From positions 47,108,389-47,172,388 of the forward strand of contig QVOM02000119.1 of assembly GCA_003586115.2 (NCBI GenBank): DNA of 64,000 nt, written 5' to 3'. The stretch is from Salvator merianae. Taxonomy: Eukaryota; Chordata; Lepidosauria; Squamata; Teiidae. A program made the position numbers and the translations under genes. Positions 46,019 through 58,384 of this stretch are shown here, piece after piece. Numbering within the stretch: position 1 is the first letter of the stretch; each line of letters opens with the position of its first letter. The notes beneath the pieces were generated by a model. That model was not told the origin of the DNA, did no database searches, and saw nothing but the letters and a program-made list of their open reading frames with translations.

Positions 46019-46230
46019 CCATCTGTCTGAAATAGCACTCCTACTCTGTTTCAGATGCAGATGGACCACATGTGACCTTGTCATACAGGCACACTTCGCA
46101 CCATGGAAAAGCAGACAAACTCACATTCATGTACAAATGAAGCCTTGGTGTCCTCATCACAGTCCAATCCTGCCAGTGCTAAGTACCAGCAATTTTTGCA
46201 TACAGTATGCACAGAGACACACTGAATTAG

Positions 46231-46701
46231 GTCCTTTCTACACTTACATATCTTCAGGAATAGCCCAACCCACTGATCCTGACCATGGAACAGTGGGGGT
46301 AAGATCAACACCATCTGCATGACAGCACTAATCTCAATTAGATCACACCACAGTGACATGTCTCAAAATACATGTGCACGCTTTGAGGCTGGACATGGAG
46401 GTCTCCAAGGACTAGAAGTAATTGGGGGCCACTGGAGGTGGTATTTTAGAGCGTGATTTGGCATTTTACCAAAATTGTACCTCTGTAGTCCTGAACACAG
46501 AGGCATGCCTCTGCTCGGTATACCTTCTTGTTCAAGCTTAAGGCCCACTCGTCCACCCAGTAGTCATGATTAATCATATCTACCAGTATTCCTGATCAGG
46601 AATCGTGGCTGCATAGATCCATATTAATATACAGATCTATGCAGCCTAGAACCTTACTGTATGGGCTCTTACTCCTGTTTAAGGGCCCGTGCAGAAAGGG
46701 C
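46231..46701 (-). mobile_element. TIR transposon, subfamily A, minus orientation
   Basis: The left end is GTCCTTTCTACACTTACA and the right end is CGTGCAGAAAGGGC. The interior is the inverse of 39792-40283: 'aacccactgatcctgaccatgg', 'gacatggaggtctccaaggactag', 'gaggcatgcctctgc' and 'atagatccatattaatatacagatctatg'. The flanks ATTAG and CTTGA do not match well. Confidence 0.7.
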
Positions 46702-48419
46702 CTTGAACTTTACCCACTTATTTTTGGACCCATCATTCCAGTTGTTCAATATGTATCCCGAAACATTCTGGCTTTCAGAAGAAGTCATTACATTTCAAGT
46801 CATACCAAGCTTTATTCTACTTTGCTGTGCAATGTTTGTCTTAAAATCTATTTTAGCCTTATGCCATATTACATATGGGAAAAGTAAAGAATAGTTTAAT
46901 GCATAAAGAAACATGGAGTTGTCAGAAATTGTTTTCGGTTGCATCTTTCCATCTCATAGCAGTGAAATAGCAATCACCCCAAAGGGAACAATAATCCCAT
47001 AGTGAGGATTATTCAGAATCCTGTGCATATATACATGACATTATATAAACATCCTCAGCCTACTTTATTTTACAGTATAAAATTGGTATAAATGTCAGCA
47101 AACATCTGAGCAAACTATGACCTTTCAAGTGTTTTAAAAAGGAAAATACAAGCATGTTTAATACTCTAGTTCTATTTATTTACAACCCATTAGGTTTGTT
47201 GGCATCTGTTTTTCCCATCAAAAAATTAAGACACAATTTAAATAAAATGATACTGCTTGAAAAGTCGTGGATACGTAATGGGTTAGGAAAATATTCTTCG
47301 ACTTAAGTATTCACATAATGTGATTTCCCTGCTTTTTAAGGAAATAATGTCTTAGTGCCTGGCTTTGTTATAGCCACTGAAACATAGCTGTGTGGCTCTG
47401 ACTATCACAGTCTCAAAAGAAAAATGTTGCTCGTTGCAAGAGCTAATATTAAAAAGTTTGCAAGAAATTATTTGTTAAGGTTATAGTTAGGGTTAAGAGT
47501 ATTCAAGAGATCTAGATGACAACAAATGCAAGCTTGGGGATGTGAATTTGTTTTCTACATAGCAACTTCTTTCAGTTTCTCATACCCAGCAGAAAATGTG
47601 TGGTTTAGATCTTTAAGGTGAAAAAAAAAAATACAATGCAATCATATGCATGTAAAACTGGAATTTTTCAATGAGGCTTGCTCGAAAGTAAGCATGCATT
47701 GGAATATAGACCTCAGCCACATTTTGATCAGCAAACAATTGTATCATTTTTGTTAAATATTCAGCCTGCATTAGGGAAGCAGCTGAAAAAGATCTGAGTA
47801 TCTGATCATCTTCATTCTATACTTTTCCAGACCAACTGTACTGTGGAAAATGGGAATAGGATGCAGCATCATTTAGTTTGCTTAGAAATTAATCTTTAAA
47901 GAACTTGTTCTTAAAACCAATATAGGAACTGAAATTAGGTATCCTTAAAGACTTGCACTTTTTCTATCTTCCTCTTTTTTCTATAATGATGTTCATGACC
48001 AAAAATGCATTTCTTCAAAATTGTGCTACAGGAATAAAAGTGCACAAAAGCCTATTTCTTAGTAAATATTAAAATCATGTCAAAACGTCTTAACTAGGAA
48101 ACATTGCTTGCAAGAACTGTCCACATTTAAGAGAACTGTACGTAAAAAATTACATGTGGGGGTACTTCTTTTTAAAAACATTTTTTTAAAAAAAAAACTT
48201 ATGTAGAAGAGAAACGAAATTTGACAGATTCTTCTATCCCTGATGAAAATAATTTTACATTTTTTATCCTTTAATATTTTAATAAAGTATAATTCTGATT
48301 TTAATACTGTATTATGTTCTAGTACTGCTTGAAAGCCATCTTGGAAGGAATTTTGTATCCTCAAAATGGAACCTGAATGGGACATTTAATTATTGCAATG
48401 GTCTCTTTCCACCTTATTT
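46702..48419. other. AT-rich sequence, no gene seen
   Basis: No exon or recognised repeat. A T7/A10 run pair lies at about 48180-48198. Confidence 0.55.
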
Positions 48420-49270
48420 ACTTTACTATGCCCCTTTCCAAACTGTTAAAGCTATCTTACTACAGCCACTTGTCCCAAGGTGGGACAGGCTACCACTGAA
48501 CCACTACTAAGGCTGTCCATATTACAAACAGTCCATCCTTCAAAGTCGCTATCTCAGACTTTATCAGCTGGGTACCCAGAAGCAAAGCACTTCTAGCACC
48601 ACTTCTGGGTTCCCTGCCAAAATGGCAGCAGACTTGATATATCAGTCCATGGCCACATTTTGTCCTCATAAAAGCCGTGGGCTGGTATGCCACAGAAGTA
48701 TGCTTGTGGACTGCTTGTAAGCAGTTTATGGCTAGAGCAGGCTATGACACCATTTTTGTACTATATTCTACTCCAAAGCTCCATCTGGTGAGGTACAAGT
48801 GTAACAGGGAGTGTGACCTCTGCTAGGCCACTCCATTTCCATAGCGTGGTGCAGACAATGTGGACTAGCTGGTCCCTAGGGCCAGCCCCAACCCCATCAT
48901 GCTTTGTCTTCATTGGACAAAGTGTGGATTGGGCTAGGGTACCATTTTTGGCACCCTAGTCCAGTATAGTTGTTGACATCAAAGTTGAGGTCTACAACTG
49001 GACCAGAGTAGTATACTAGCTCACAGAGGCATGTGGATGGCACACACCCCATGGTCCAGAATACTGCCAGAAATGGGTTCTCTGCAAAAATGGCCTGGCT
49101 TGAAATTCCAAAGACCAGGAACAAAAGAAGTGAGGGCTCTCCAGAGGCAACAGTGAGGGCTGGAGTGGGATGGACCATCTGAATTCAGAGGCAACCAGTC
49201 CCAGCTTGGGGTCAGTTGCTTATTCCAGGACAAGGTGGCTTGTCCTGTCCTGGGATACCACACATGCGTA
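48420..49270. mobile_element. One or two degraded TIR-group transposons, subfamily B
   Basis: 48420-48890 carries 'ctgggtacccagaag...acttctagcaccacttctgggtt'. 48895-49270 carries 'catgctttgtcttcattggacaaagtgtgg', 'aaagaccaggaacaaaag', 'agggctggagtgggatgg' and a right end 'catgcgtacagaaaggttc'. The second part aligns with 51170-51670. They may be two abutting or nested copies. Confidence 0.5.
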
Positions 49271-49387
49271 CAGAAAGGTTCTTTGATCATCTCCATTTAC
49301 CTTGTCCATTGTTTCCCTTTTTGGGGTTTCTTAACCTTACCAAACACAATAATTTGTTTTAGCCCATCATCTTCTCGCAACACATGG

Positions 49388-49565
49388 GTCCTTTCTGCAC
49401 TTGGCTTTATTTTGGACTATATCCCAGAATAGGGACCTGCTATCCACACACTAGTGCAGATTACAGCAGGCCCCAGGTGGGGCCTGCCATATTTTATAGT
49501 AGCATGCAGATGGCAGATCCCTATTCCAAGATATAATCTGGAATAAGGCCAAGTGCAGAAAGGGC
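49388..49565. mobile_element. Foldback MITE, 178 bp, with perfect 5-bp TSD CATGG
   Basis: The ends are GTCCTTTCTGCACTTGGC and the complement of GCCCTTTCTGCACTTGGC. The arms pair through GACCTGCYATC and CTAGTGCAG/CTATAAAAT, with GGCCCCAGGTGGGGCC at the centre. CATGG flanks both sides (49383-49387 and 49566-49570). Full-length sister of 10162-10343. Confidence 0.88.
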
Positions 49566-49570
49566 CATGG

Positions 49571-50247
49571 TTAAACTATGTGAGTTTCTACTTGATGAAA
49601 TATGTTGTTGCTATCATAAAGTTATATTTGCAGCACTATCTTTGATAGCACACTGAATGCACACTGTACATAATGTTATGAAAGATCTATAACCATTCCT
49701 CTGGTCTGCATGCAGTCATAAGCAGTATTAACTAGTTTTGCTGCAGATTTCTTTCAGCTACAACATTCTATCTGAGGATTGCTTACCACACAGCTTTTGC
49801 AGATATACCCATAATATTGATGCAGCTTTGACCCAATGTCTGCAACACTAAATTTTACAGGCCTCTGAAGGCAGAAATAATTATCATTGAAAGAACTGAT
49901 ATGAACTTAGCACAAATATTTTCATTCATCCATGAAATTCTATTAAGAATGGAGGAGCAGGCTCTTGCATTGGCACAAGGAGTTTCAGCCATGGAACTTA
50001 CATCTTCAGAAGTACCTTTTCCCCCCACAGTATTATAAGTGCAAAAGCAGCACTGGCTTGTGAAATACTTCCACCAGGACAGGAAATGGGGCTTTGGTTG
50101 GCAGCCTTGCTTTAACACTCTTGACTGCATTTTGGTAAAATCCAGGTGAGGATTCCAGTCCTTCTTGGAAGTCTCCAAGAACCTCTTCTATGCAGAAGCT
50201 CTTTCCTCTGCTGCCTCTGGCCATTTAAAATGCATCAGACATTAGAG
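49571..50247. other. Unassigned sequence, no gene seen
   Basis: No exon. The minus frame at 49855-50178 has no recognised domain. Confidence 0.5.
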
Positions 50248-50600
50248 GCCTGTTCGCACTTTGTGCTAGCAACCATCAGGGAGGTTTGCTAGCAAAGTGC
50301 TTCCACACTTTGCAGAGGCCTGAGCCGCCAGGAGCGGGCTACGGCACTCTCAATCATAGCTAGCTGTGGACCACTAATAAGTGCTCCACAGCCTTACCAG
50401 GAGCTGGTATCCAGCTTCCAATAAAGTGCATTTGCATTTACCTGGCAGCACGGTGACCAGGCTAGTGCAATCAACTGATTGTGCCTGTGTGCACCTGCAT
50501 GCTACACAGCCCTGCCAGTCACCATGGAAGTAGCCAGACATTGCCATGGTCAGGATCAGACAAGGCTACTGGCATTCACACCATGAATGCTGATACCCTA
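50248..50600 (+). mobile_element. GGCCTGTTCGCAC-type transposon, right end decayed
   Basis: It begins GGCCTGTTCGCACTTTGTGC, with the CpG retained. It shares 'agctgtggaccactaataagtgctccacag', 'ccaggagctggtatccagcttcc', 'tgccatggtcaggatc' and 'ctactggcatt' with 41325-41737 in reverse order. The right terminus is not recognisable and may be deleted. Confidence 0.6.
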
Positions 50601-50643
50601 TTTCACATAAGTAACTAGGGCTACACAGTTTGGACAATGTCCC

Positions 50644-50737
50644 AGTCAAGAACTAGATGTTCCTTTAGCTTTTAAAAATCTCCATATTCTTTTCCTCTCA
50701 CTACCCCACATGCAGTTACTACTACTACTACTACTAC

Positions 50738-50786
<49 letters not shown>

Positions 50787-51120
50787 TATCCTCATAAGTA
50801 TAGTTCTGCATTAACATTTTTCTTAGCTATTCACTCTGCCAGAAAGAGTGTTTTAGAAACTTGTGAACCGCTTTCTTTTTTTTCTTGTATGTGTGAATGT
50901 GGCCATATATCTCAAAATCTAGGTCATGCCCCAAAATCTACAAGACCAACATTGTATTTCAGTACTAAAGATAACAGGTAATTTTTATTCTTAATGTTCT
51001 TGATTCCTTATCTTCTTTTACAATCTTATGCTGAAAACAAATAGTCAAGAACTAGATGTTCCTTGAGCTTTTAAAAATCTCCTTATTCTTTCCCCCTCAC
51101 TACCCCACATGCAGTTACTA
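50644..51120 (+). repeat. Two 78-bp direct repeats 399 bp apart
   Basis: 50644-50721 and 51043-51120 both start AGTCAAGAACTAGATGTTCC and end CACATGCAGTTACTA, with about four mismatches. The 321 bp between them hold a microsatellite and unassigned AT-rich sequence. Confidence 0.9.
50716..50785 (+). repeat. (ACT)n(ATT)n compound microsatellite
   Basis: About seven ACT/TAC units grade into about sixteen ATT units, beginning inside the right edge of the first 78-bp repeat copy. Confidence 0.95.
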
Positions 51121-51169
51121 GATTTTGGGTTGCATCACACAGATTTCAAAGGGGAAATAGAAACTGACA

Positions 51170-51670
51170 ACTTCCACACTGGATAGTAGTGTGGGATATC
51201 CATGCTGGTGTGGGATAACAGAGGTCCCAGATATCATGCTTTGTCCTCATTGGATAGAACGTGGACCAAACTAGTGGTACCATATCTTGATATAAATGTA
51301 GACCTTTTTAAAGAGGTTTACAACCAGTCCACACCACTATATCAGGCCTTGGAGGTGCATGGTCAGCATGCCCCATGGTCTGGTAAACTATGGGGAGGCA
51401 TTTTTGGCAGTGCTTGAGGAAATACCACCTGAAGTGGTCCACTGCAAAACCAGCTAAGCCAGAAACTCTGAAAACTGGGAAGTATTATTCTCAACCTTCA
51501 GAGCCTTGCCACTGTCTCCAAGGGTTCTGCAGAGGCAGAGGTGAGGGCTGGAGCAGGGCAAGCTGTCTGAATGTGGATGGTCCTGTCCCACTCCAGAGGC
51601 AACCCATCCCAGCTTGAGGCAGATTGCTTGCTCCAGGACAGGGTGGCCTGCCTGGTCCTGGAACACCACA
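51170..51670 (+). mobile_element. Degraded TIR-group transposon, subfamily B
   Basis: 'catgctttgtcctcattggatagaacgtgg', 'ctggaaactatgggg'-type blocks, 'gtgagggctggagcaggg' and 'gcaacccatcccagcttgaggcagattgcttgctccaggacagggtggcctg' align with 48895-49270 and 61691-62105. The left tip is near 'cttccacactgg'. The ends are too decayed to define. Confidence 0.5.
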
Positions 51671-54600
51671 TGCAGCTTGTGAAGCAATTTGCAGGGATTA
51701 GTAATCACCCCAATGGACAAGCTCAAGGGATGACTGGAAAAAACAAAAAAAATGAATACCATGTTAGATGTCCTTCCTAAGGCACCATTAGGTCAGAGAG
51801 ATTTCTGACAATGTAGCAGTCCGTGTACCATTTCCTTTATACTTCCAGATATGTGTTTATTTCTTTCCCTAGGAAATTATTCCGTACCCTGAGTGCATTC
51901 TCAGACTGCCAAGGTACACTCAAATTTACATCTTGTGCTTCCTTTCGAATTCTTTTCCCTCTCTGACCATGCTGTTCAATCTGCTATTAGTTTCTCTGCA
52001 CACTAAAGCTACTTCAGCTCTGTTGCAAGCTCCCACGCTGAAGTCGAAAAGGCCACCCTTAAGTAAGGAGCCTAAGGTAATTTGAAGGAGACTGAGCATG
52101 TCACACAATGAATATGCTTGAGAAGAAAGGTGCCATAACCACTGTGACTTGCAAAAAAAAAAAAAAAATTAAAGACTATTTCAGCAGAGGTTTGGATCTT
52201 TCTCAAGAAGCAATTCAACAGCTACTTATTTCAAGGAGACTCTGCCATTCCTGAAATATCACTGAAAAAACCCACCTTACAGTCGTTTAACAATGCTCCT
52301 TCAAAGTACCAACTTTCAACAGAAAAGCAAACAGAAAGGAATTATTTTCTTTTGCCTGCTTTCTGTTTCTCTGACAGTGTGCCTTTTGATTTTTTCAGTA
52401 TTACGTCAACTCTCTTTGGCAGTACACAGATGGTTGTGTTATGGTTCCATATGGAAAGAGGATATGTGTCAATCACATGCTCCACAGCTATATGGTTTCA
52501 TCCATTTGGTTTTCACAACAAAGCAGAAATGGCCACCAAAGTCAGCCATTTGCAATCCAATATAAGTCCAGCATGAGCAGAAATTGTCCCTTAATTTGCC
52601 TCCTCCATCCTTCACCTCTTTCATCACTCTATGTGGTGAAAGATGTGAATTTGTTGCTGATCCATCCTCAGGCTGCATTCAAAAGGCATAGAAATACCAC
52701 TACTGCAGTGCCCCCAGTCTTAGTGAGCGAACAGACCTGTAAGTAACTTGCCAAAAAGCCATCGTGGAGGTGGAGAAGCTGCCCTCGGAGATGCCCTAGT
52801 GGTAGGGCAGAATAAAATACCCCAAGGGCAGATTGAGAGCAAGTTTACCTCTTCCACCACTGTGATGGAGGATGCAAAAGGTGAATTAACAGGATGATTT
52901 TCGCCTGTGTCAGATATGCATCAGACCAATACTGCCTGGCTTCTGGTGTCATTCTCAGTTGGTTAAAAAAACAAAACAAAAAAACCCTGAACAGACAGAA
53001 ACTTTCATTCCGTAGCTGCAAGGATTTTGGAGGCTAAGATCCACCATGAGGCCATGTGACCAGTACACTTCCTGCCTCTGTGGCAGATCCTCTCCGGTTA
53101 GCTAGAGTAACTCTCTGGCTGACTCCTGAGGGCAGATTCTGTGCCTTCAAGGCAAGCTGTGGGCCATTTGTGTGCAGACCATTGCCTGCCAAACCCTGGG
53201 GGTACTCAAGGAACAGCCTTTTTAGGTCGTTTGGATGAAGCCTTTGTTTACTTGTCTTCACTGAGTATCTGAAACAATAACATGGTCATAAATTAACTAA
53301 AACCTGCAATAGGATAAACTGAACTGCAAAAGAGCCAAGACATAAAACAATCAGATCTTAATGGATTCCATGAATACAAATTTAGTCTGCTGAAATAAAG
53401 GTGGAAGAGTGAGTTGCTGACTCTCATTACAGAGGAGATGGGTCTTTTGCTAAACAATCTCTAAAGCAATCTCCGTTGGAAAGGTACTGTCAGCAGAGGT
53501 TGGCAGCAGTCTGATATCAGCTCTGCCCCCCTTTCATGGGAGGGGAGAATTCAACCTATCCCATAGCCTATGTACTGCTGAAGGGCTCAGCAAGGAGTGG
53601 GAAACATGCTCTTAGGATCTCTAGGTCTCAACCCTTTATATATGAGGATATATTGTGGAGAAACTGGATATGCAAGTTTTTTTAAAGAAAATGTAATAAA
53701 TAGAAATAACTGTGCAAAAACATTCATGCAGTGATCAAAATGGAAGATAGAAAGACAAGACCAGAACAAGCCTCATGATGTTCCCAAACTTGGCTTGTGT
53801 ATGAAGTGTCACATTGCCAAGCACTTTATGTTTATCTGGATGTTTTCAGATTATAATTGTAAAATGTATTTTTCCCCTCTTTGCCAATCCTAATTTTCTA
53901 TTACACAAGCATTCTTTCTGATAACATATCACCTAGCCTATAAGAATCGCAGCGCCGGCTTGTCATAATATCTACATTTGCCCAAGGGCTTTTAAGATAT
54001 ATTAAAATCTGCCATCTTCCTTGACATTACTAATATCTAGAAGTAGGCAGGCTTGGTGTTACACAGAATTTTTAGCTTTTTCTAGCAATACTCTTAACCA
54101 TATTATTTGTCAGAAATACCTCGTGGCACATATTCAAGAAGCCCATCTTAAAGACAAATGTCTCTGAGATCCCAAAAGCAGTTAAAGTAATGATAGTTCC
54201 CATTTGATTGTTTCTCATTCCATTTCAAATGATAATGCTATTTTGTCTCCAGTTTTAAAGAAGAGGATGTCTGGACACCTGAAGATTAAAAACAACAGGT
54301 GGGACATAAATTCATTAGTCTGAGCTCCATCATTGCCCTAGATTAATAATAGACTTCTCTCGCAATAGATTCGCTCATTATTTTTCACTTTCCTCCTGTC
54401 CTTCCCTGTCTGTTCTCTATGACTATCCCCTTTCCTTTTCAACTAGGCTCTTTATTCGCTTTCTATTTTAGTCAACTTTCTATTTGCCTGCAAGTATTAC
54501 TCCATTATTTCAGAGCATGGCTTTTTGCCCTCTGATTTCTCCGTCTCCTTGACTTGGAAAACAGGCCTACTGCATACCATTTTACAAATGTGGTTTTCAC

Positions 54601-55238
54601 TTTCTTCCATAGCTTTGCAACCCCCTGCCTCTGTTTTTTCTGTCATTAATCTTCTTTACTTTCTTCACTAACCTACAGGGGGAAAACAGAGTTATACATA
54701 AGTAACATAATTCCATATAGCATTCACATATTGTCTATTTAGATGATGCAGTAATTAAGGCTAGTAATTCAATCCCAAAATAACTGCTTCATAGAGGAAT
54801 AGTACACTTATAAACCACACTACTAATGAACTGAGTCTTCGTTTACACTGTCACCTGGAAACTAATTAGCACAGGATAATCACAGGCTTCCTATTTAGCA
54901 AAAATAAAGGTCTCATAGGAGCAAATGATTTGTAACCTGAATCACTAGTCACTACTTATTTTTAATTATCATATAAATGAGGAACTTTGGATGACCTTCT
55001 ATTCCTCATCCTTTTTCTCAAGCAGCGTAGATGCTCTAGTACAGCAAGGTGGACTTGAGGCAATCTGAATTATTTAGCTCCTTGGAATATTTTTGATTAC
55101 TTAGGAAGGCTTCTATTGCTAATGTTAGCAAACGTAGACTAGTAATGTTAAATATTGAGTTGGAATATGGATCTCAAAATAAGAAAGGGCAATCTATGCA
55201 AATGAAACTTCATAGATGTCTACTGGCATACCATTACT
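51671..55238. other. Long unassigned stretch, no gene seen
   Basis: No exon or named repeat recognised. There is an A16 run near 52153-52168. 52660-53240 is G/C-richer, with overlapping frames on both strands (52469-52746, 53034-53261), and might be an old repeat. Confidence 0.45.
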
Positions 55239-55315
55239 GCCTTCTTTTCTTTCTTTTCTTTCTTTTTTCTATCCTTTATCTTTCCTTCTTTTTTTCTTTT
55301 TTCTTTTTTTGTCTT
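55239..55315. repeat. Polypyrimidine tract, TTTC/TTTTC-rich
   Basis: About 75 bases of irregular CTTTT and CTTTC units. Confidence 0.85.
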
Positions 55316-56559
55316 ATAGAGTAAATGGCATGTTTAAATGGCAGTAACTTTTCCAGAGGCAAGTTAACAATCTGTGCCTTTCCAAACATTTTGAGGGAGA
55401 CAGGGTGATTTGCTTGTAAAACCAGTTCAGGCAGGTCACTGAGTCCAGAATTCAAAGCAGCACCAATTAATGAGGTATCTCTGAATTTTAATAATTTGAG
55501 TCCAACAGCCCTGCAAAGTTCATATAATAGCTGACAGCAAGGCAGCTAGGGAGCAAATCAAAAGGCAGCAGAACCAGTCTTCACACTTCACAAGTGACTG
55601 CTACTGAATTAGGGACACAGGGGTGCCAACACTGCCAGCACAATTGTGATTCCTCATGCCAATTATATATGACAACAACGGGAAAAGAAAGACCAGCAGG
55701 TTTCAGCGCCTCAATTGGCCACCTACTGGTAGCAAACTCAGAAGTGCCACAAAATGGAGCAGAGCACAGGAACTCTGACCTGTTTGTGACCAAACTCAAG
55801 TTTGCAATTCAATAGGTTTCCAACGTGTGCCTCAATTAAGTTGTGTGCCGGCATTCAGTCAGCAAAAATGCCAAGCCTACAAGTCTCCTGGATAAGAGCT
55901 GAGCAAAAGACAGGAGTCCAACAAGCAAAACTGTTCATGTCATTCCAAAACTATCAGCTAGCCACTTTCCTATTTTACAGGGGGCAGTTGTCTATTTGAA
56001 GAGCTGTTCTATCCCAGTGAAGTGAAAAGGTAAACAAGAAAAAGCAGTGAGGTCCTTCATGCTATCCATCTACAACTAGCTCAGACTGAACAGGCACACA
56101 GCTCGCTAGCTGAAATGTGTACTCCCCTCAAGTTACATAATTTTTGTATTGCATCTATAAATATAAATTCAGTTGGCCTCTATTTCCATGATACATTTTC
56201 TCCCTTTGGGGGGACAATGTCAGAGTGATCAATCTAGAAGCACTTTTCCAATATCTAGCATTAATAAAATTAGCACGTTGAAAGAAGCAAGAAGCAAAAG
56301 CTTATCAGTGTATGTATACTATAAAGAAATTAGATCCACCCCCATCTTCTATTTAGTGCTATAATTTGGGATCCCTCCAGTGTAGCTAACAGCAGACTCT
56401 GAAATATTGTTGCACAAAATAGGTAACTTGTATATTGTCTTTCTCCTGTTTACTTGCTATGGCTCATGCCACAAATCAGTTATTGGACTAATTTATCAAA
56501 TCTGGTACCACAAAACATAGCGATGCCATCAGCTATGAAGGCTTTCCAAAGGATTAATT
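55316..56559. other. Unassigned sequence, no gene seen
   Basis: 55570-56000 contains overlapping frames on both strands without a domain and may be an unassigned repeat. Confidence 0.45.
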
Positions 56560-56812
56560 TCCTTTAGTACAAGCATGCAATGGACTGCAAGAAGAACCAA
56601 TAAACCACGCTCCACTGCCCACTCACAGCATCTGCACCTGGAACAGGGTGCAAATGCTGCTGACCGGGAGCCATCCAGCTGCTCCCGATCTACAGCTAGT
56701 ACTGTCTGGGAGCGGCTGGGAGCGGTCCTGGATGTTGCAGCCATGGAAGAGTGTGGATGGACTTCCCTAGTAAGCATCTCCATGCTCACTAATAGGTAAA
56801 TGCGAACAGACC
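56560..56812 (-). mobile_element. Partial GGCCTGTTCGCAC-type transposon
   Basis: The right end 'aggtaaatgcgaacagacc' is the inverted TIR. The interior 'cccactcacagcatctgcacctggaacagggtgcaaatgctgctgaccgggagccatccagctgctcccgatc' is the inverse of part of 5507-5987. The left part is truncated. Confidence 0.6.
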
Positions 56813-57607
56813 CCTGGAAACTCACATACTTTGGGCATGGAATGCAAATGGCCTGGTAAAAAAAAAAGGTGCAACAGACAAGGATGATGAATGAGATCTA
56901 AAATAGAATGACCTTGGAAGAGTTACAGAATCTTACTAAATGAAGGCTAGAATGGTGAGCTTTGTCCATACAGTAACAAGGAATCACACTGAACAAGATG
57001 GCAGCTAACAAAAGCAGCAAGTCCTTGTTCTACACCCTACTCTGTCTTCAAACACTGTAAGCTCTTTATGTTTGTGAAGTCTCTGGACTAGTATACCAGT
57101 CTGGAACAGTATATGCACCATTTACAAGTGATGCACAATTGGATCACTTGTAATGGTAATGCTACAGCACCATTTTTGTGCCACAGTTCACTCCAGCACC
57201 ACATCCAGTGCAGGAAGAGCATGGTATGGTACCACATAGGAAATAAACCCAGGAGTTGACTGTTTTCAGTCCTACATTAAACTGGATCACACAGAAACCA
57301 TAACTAGAAATTCACTTCCTCCTTTGTTTGTAGCAGCAGAGGAGGTGACTTAGGGTGCAACCTGCCCTCCAAATGGTTTCTCACACCCAATATAAAAGAC
57401 ATCTCCAAGAATGGCTCTTGCACCTCAGGGAAGCCTTCAGGTTTGATGCAGGCAGGAACCTTTGGCCTCTAGGCTCCAGGGCAATCAAGAAATGCCCTCA
57501 AACAATCTTGGGCATGCAGCCATCATCTCCTTTCCACAAAGATTAATTTTCAGGCATATAGAGCAGAGCAAGATTTAGGTTCCATTTTGATTTAACATAC
57601 AATGAGA
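56813..57607. other. Unassigned sequence, possible transposon scrap
   Basis: 57060-57245 ('ctggactagtataccagtctgg...caccatttttgtgccacagttcactccagc') resembles parts of subfamily B elements. Nothing else recognised. Confidence 0.4.
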
Positions 57608-57612
57608 CATTG

Positions 57613-58274
57613 ACCTTTCTGCATAGACCCTTAAATACAGATTAAGGGTCTGCATAGTATATTTGTAGGTTGCATAGATGTGCACATTAGTGAGGATCTA
57701 TGAGGCCAGTGCCCCCACTAGTCTGCTCTGCCTGCATCAGACAGAGTGCGATCCCGATTAAAGGAGGCCTTAATCTGGATCACTGGTCGACCCATTTAAT
57801 CGGGTCTACCAGCAGACCAGTGTACCCCTCATCCAGATCACAGGAGACAAGTTGAAGTTCCGGATGAAGGGCACACCGGTCTGCTGATAGATACGATAGT
57901 GTGCTGCTGAAAAGCACCCCCAAGAAGCCCCGAAGCTAGGAACCTTTGTCCCTAGCCCTCAGAGGTATTGGGGTGCACATATGAAGCTCACATGAGCTTC
58001 ACATCTGCATCACGGGCTGATTCGGATCAGAGCCATTGATACAGATGACACCAATCACACCCACATCTTCCTTTATCCCTAGCCCTCAGAGGTATTGGGG
58101 TGCACATATGAAGCTCACATGAACTTCACATCTGCATCACAGGCTGATTCGGATCAGAGCCATTGATGCAGATGACACCAATCACACCCACATCTTCCCT
58201 TGGTCAGGATCAGTGAGTCAGGCTATACTAGACCCACTGATCCCAACTTGTTGCAGGTAAATGCAGACAGGGTC
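57613..58274 (+). mobile_element. TIR transposon, subfamily A, enlarged by an internal duplication
   Basis: The left end is ACCTTTCTGCATAGACCC and the right end is AATGCAGACAGGGTC. The interior has 'cgatcccgattaaaggaggccttaatctggatcactggtcgac', 'taccagcagaccagtgtacccc' and 'gaagctaggaacctttgtccctagcc', the same order as 2134 and 39792. The extra length relative to those copies is mainly the 127-bp duplication at 57949. The flanking 5-mers CATTG and CTAAT do not match. Confidence 0.68.
57949..58202 (+). repeat. Two tandem copies of a 127-bp unit
   Basis: Unit 1 (57949-58075) and unit 2 (58076-58202) both start TCCCTAGCCCTCAGAGGTAT. They differ at about four or five positions over the aligned length (for example gagctt/aacttc, acggg/acagg, atac/atgc). 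Confidence 0.92.
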
Positions 58275-58384
58275 CTAATATGCATTTCCTTCTTATCCCA
58301 CCACTTTACTAAACTGTCTCTTTTGCTTTCTCTGGCCCTTTCCTCATTCACCTTTTCATTCCATCATAGGGTGGGACACCCTGT

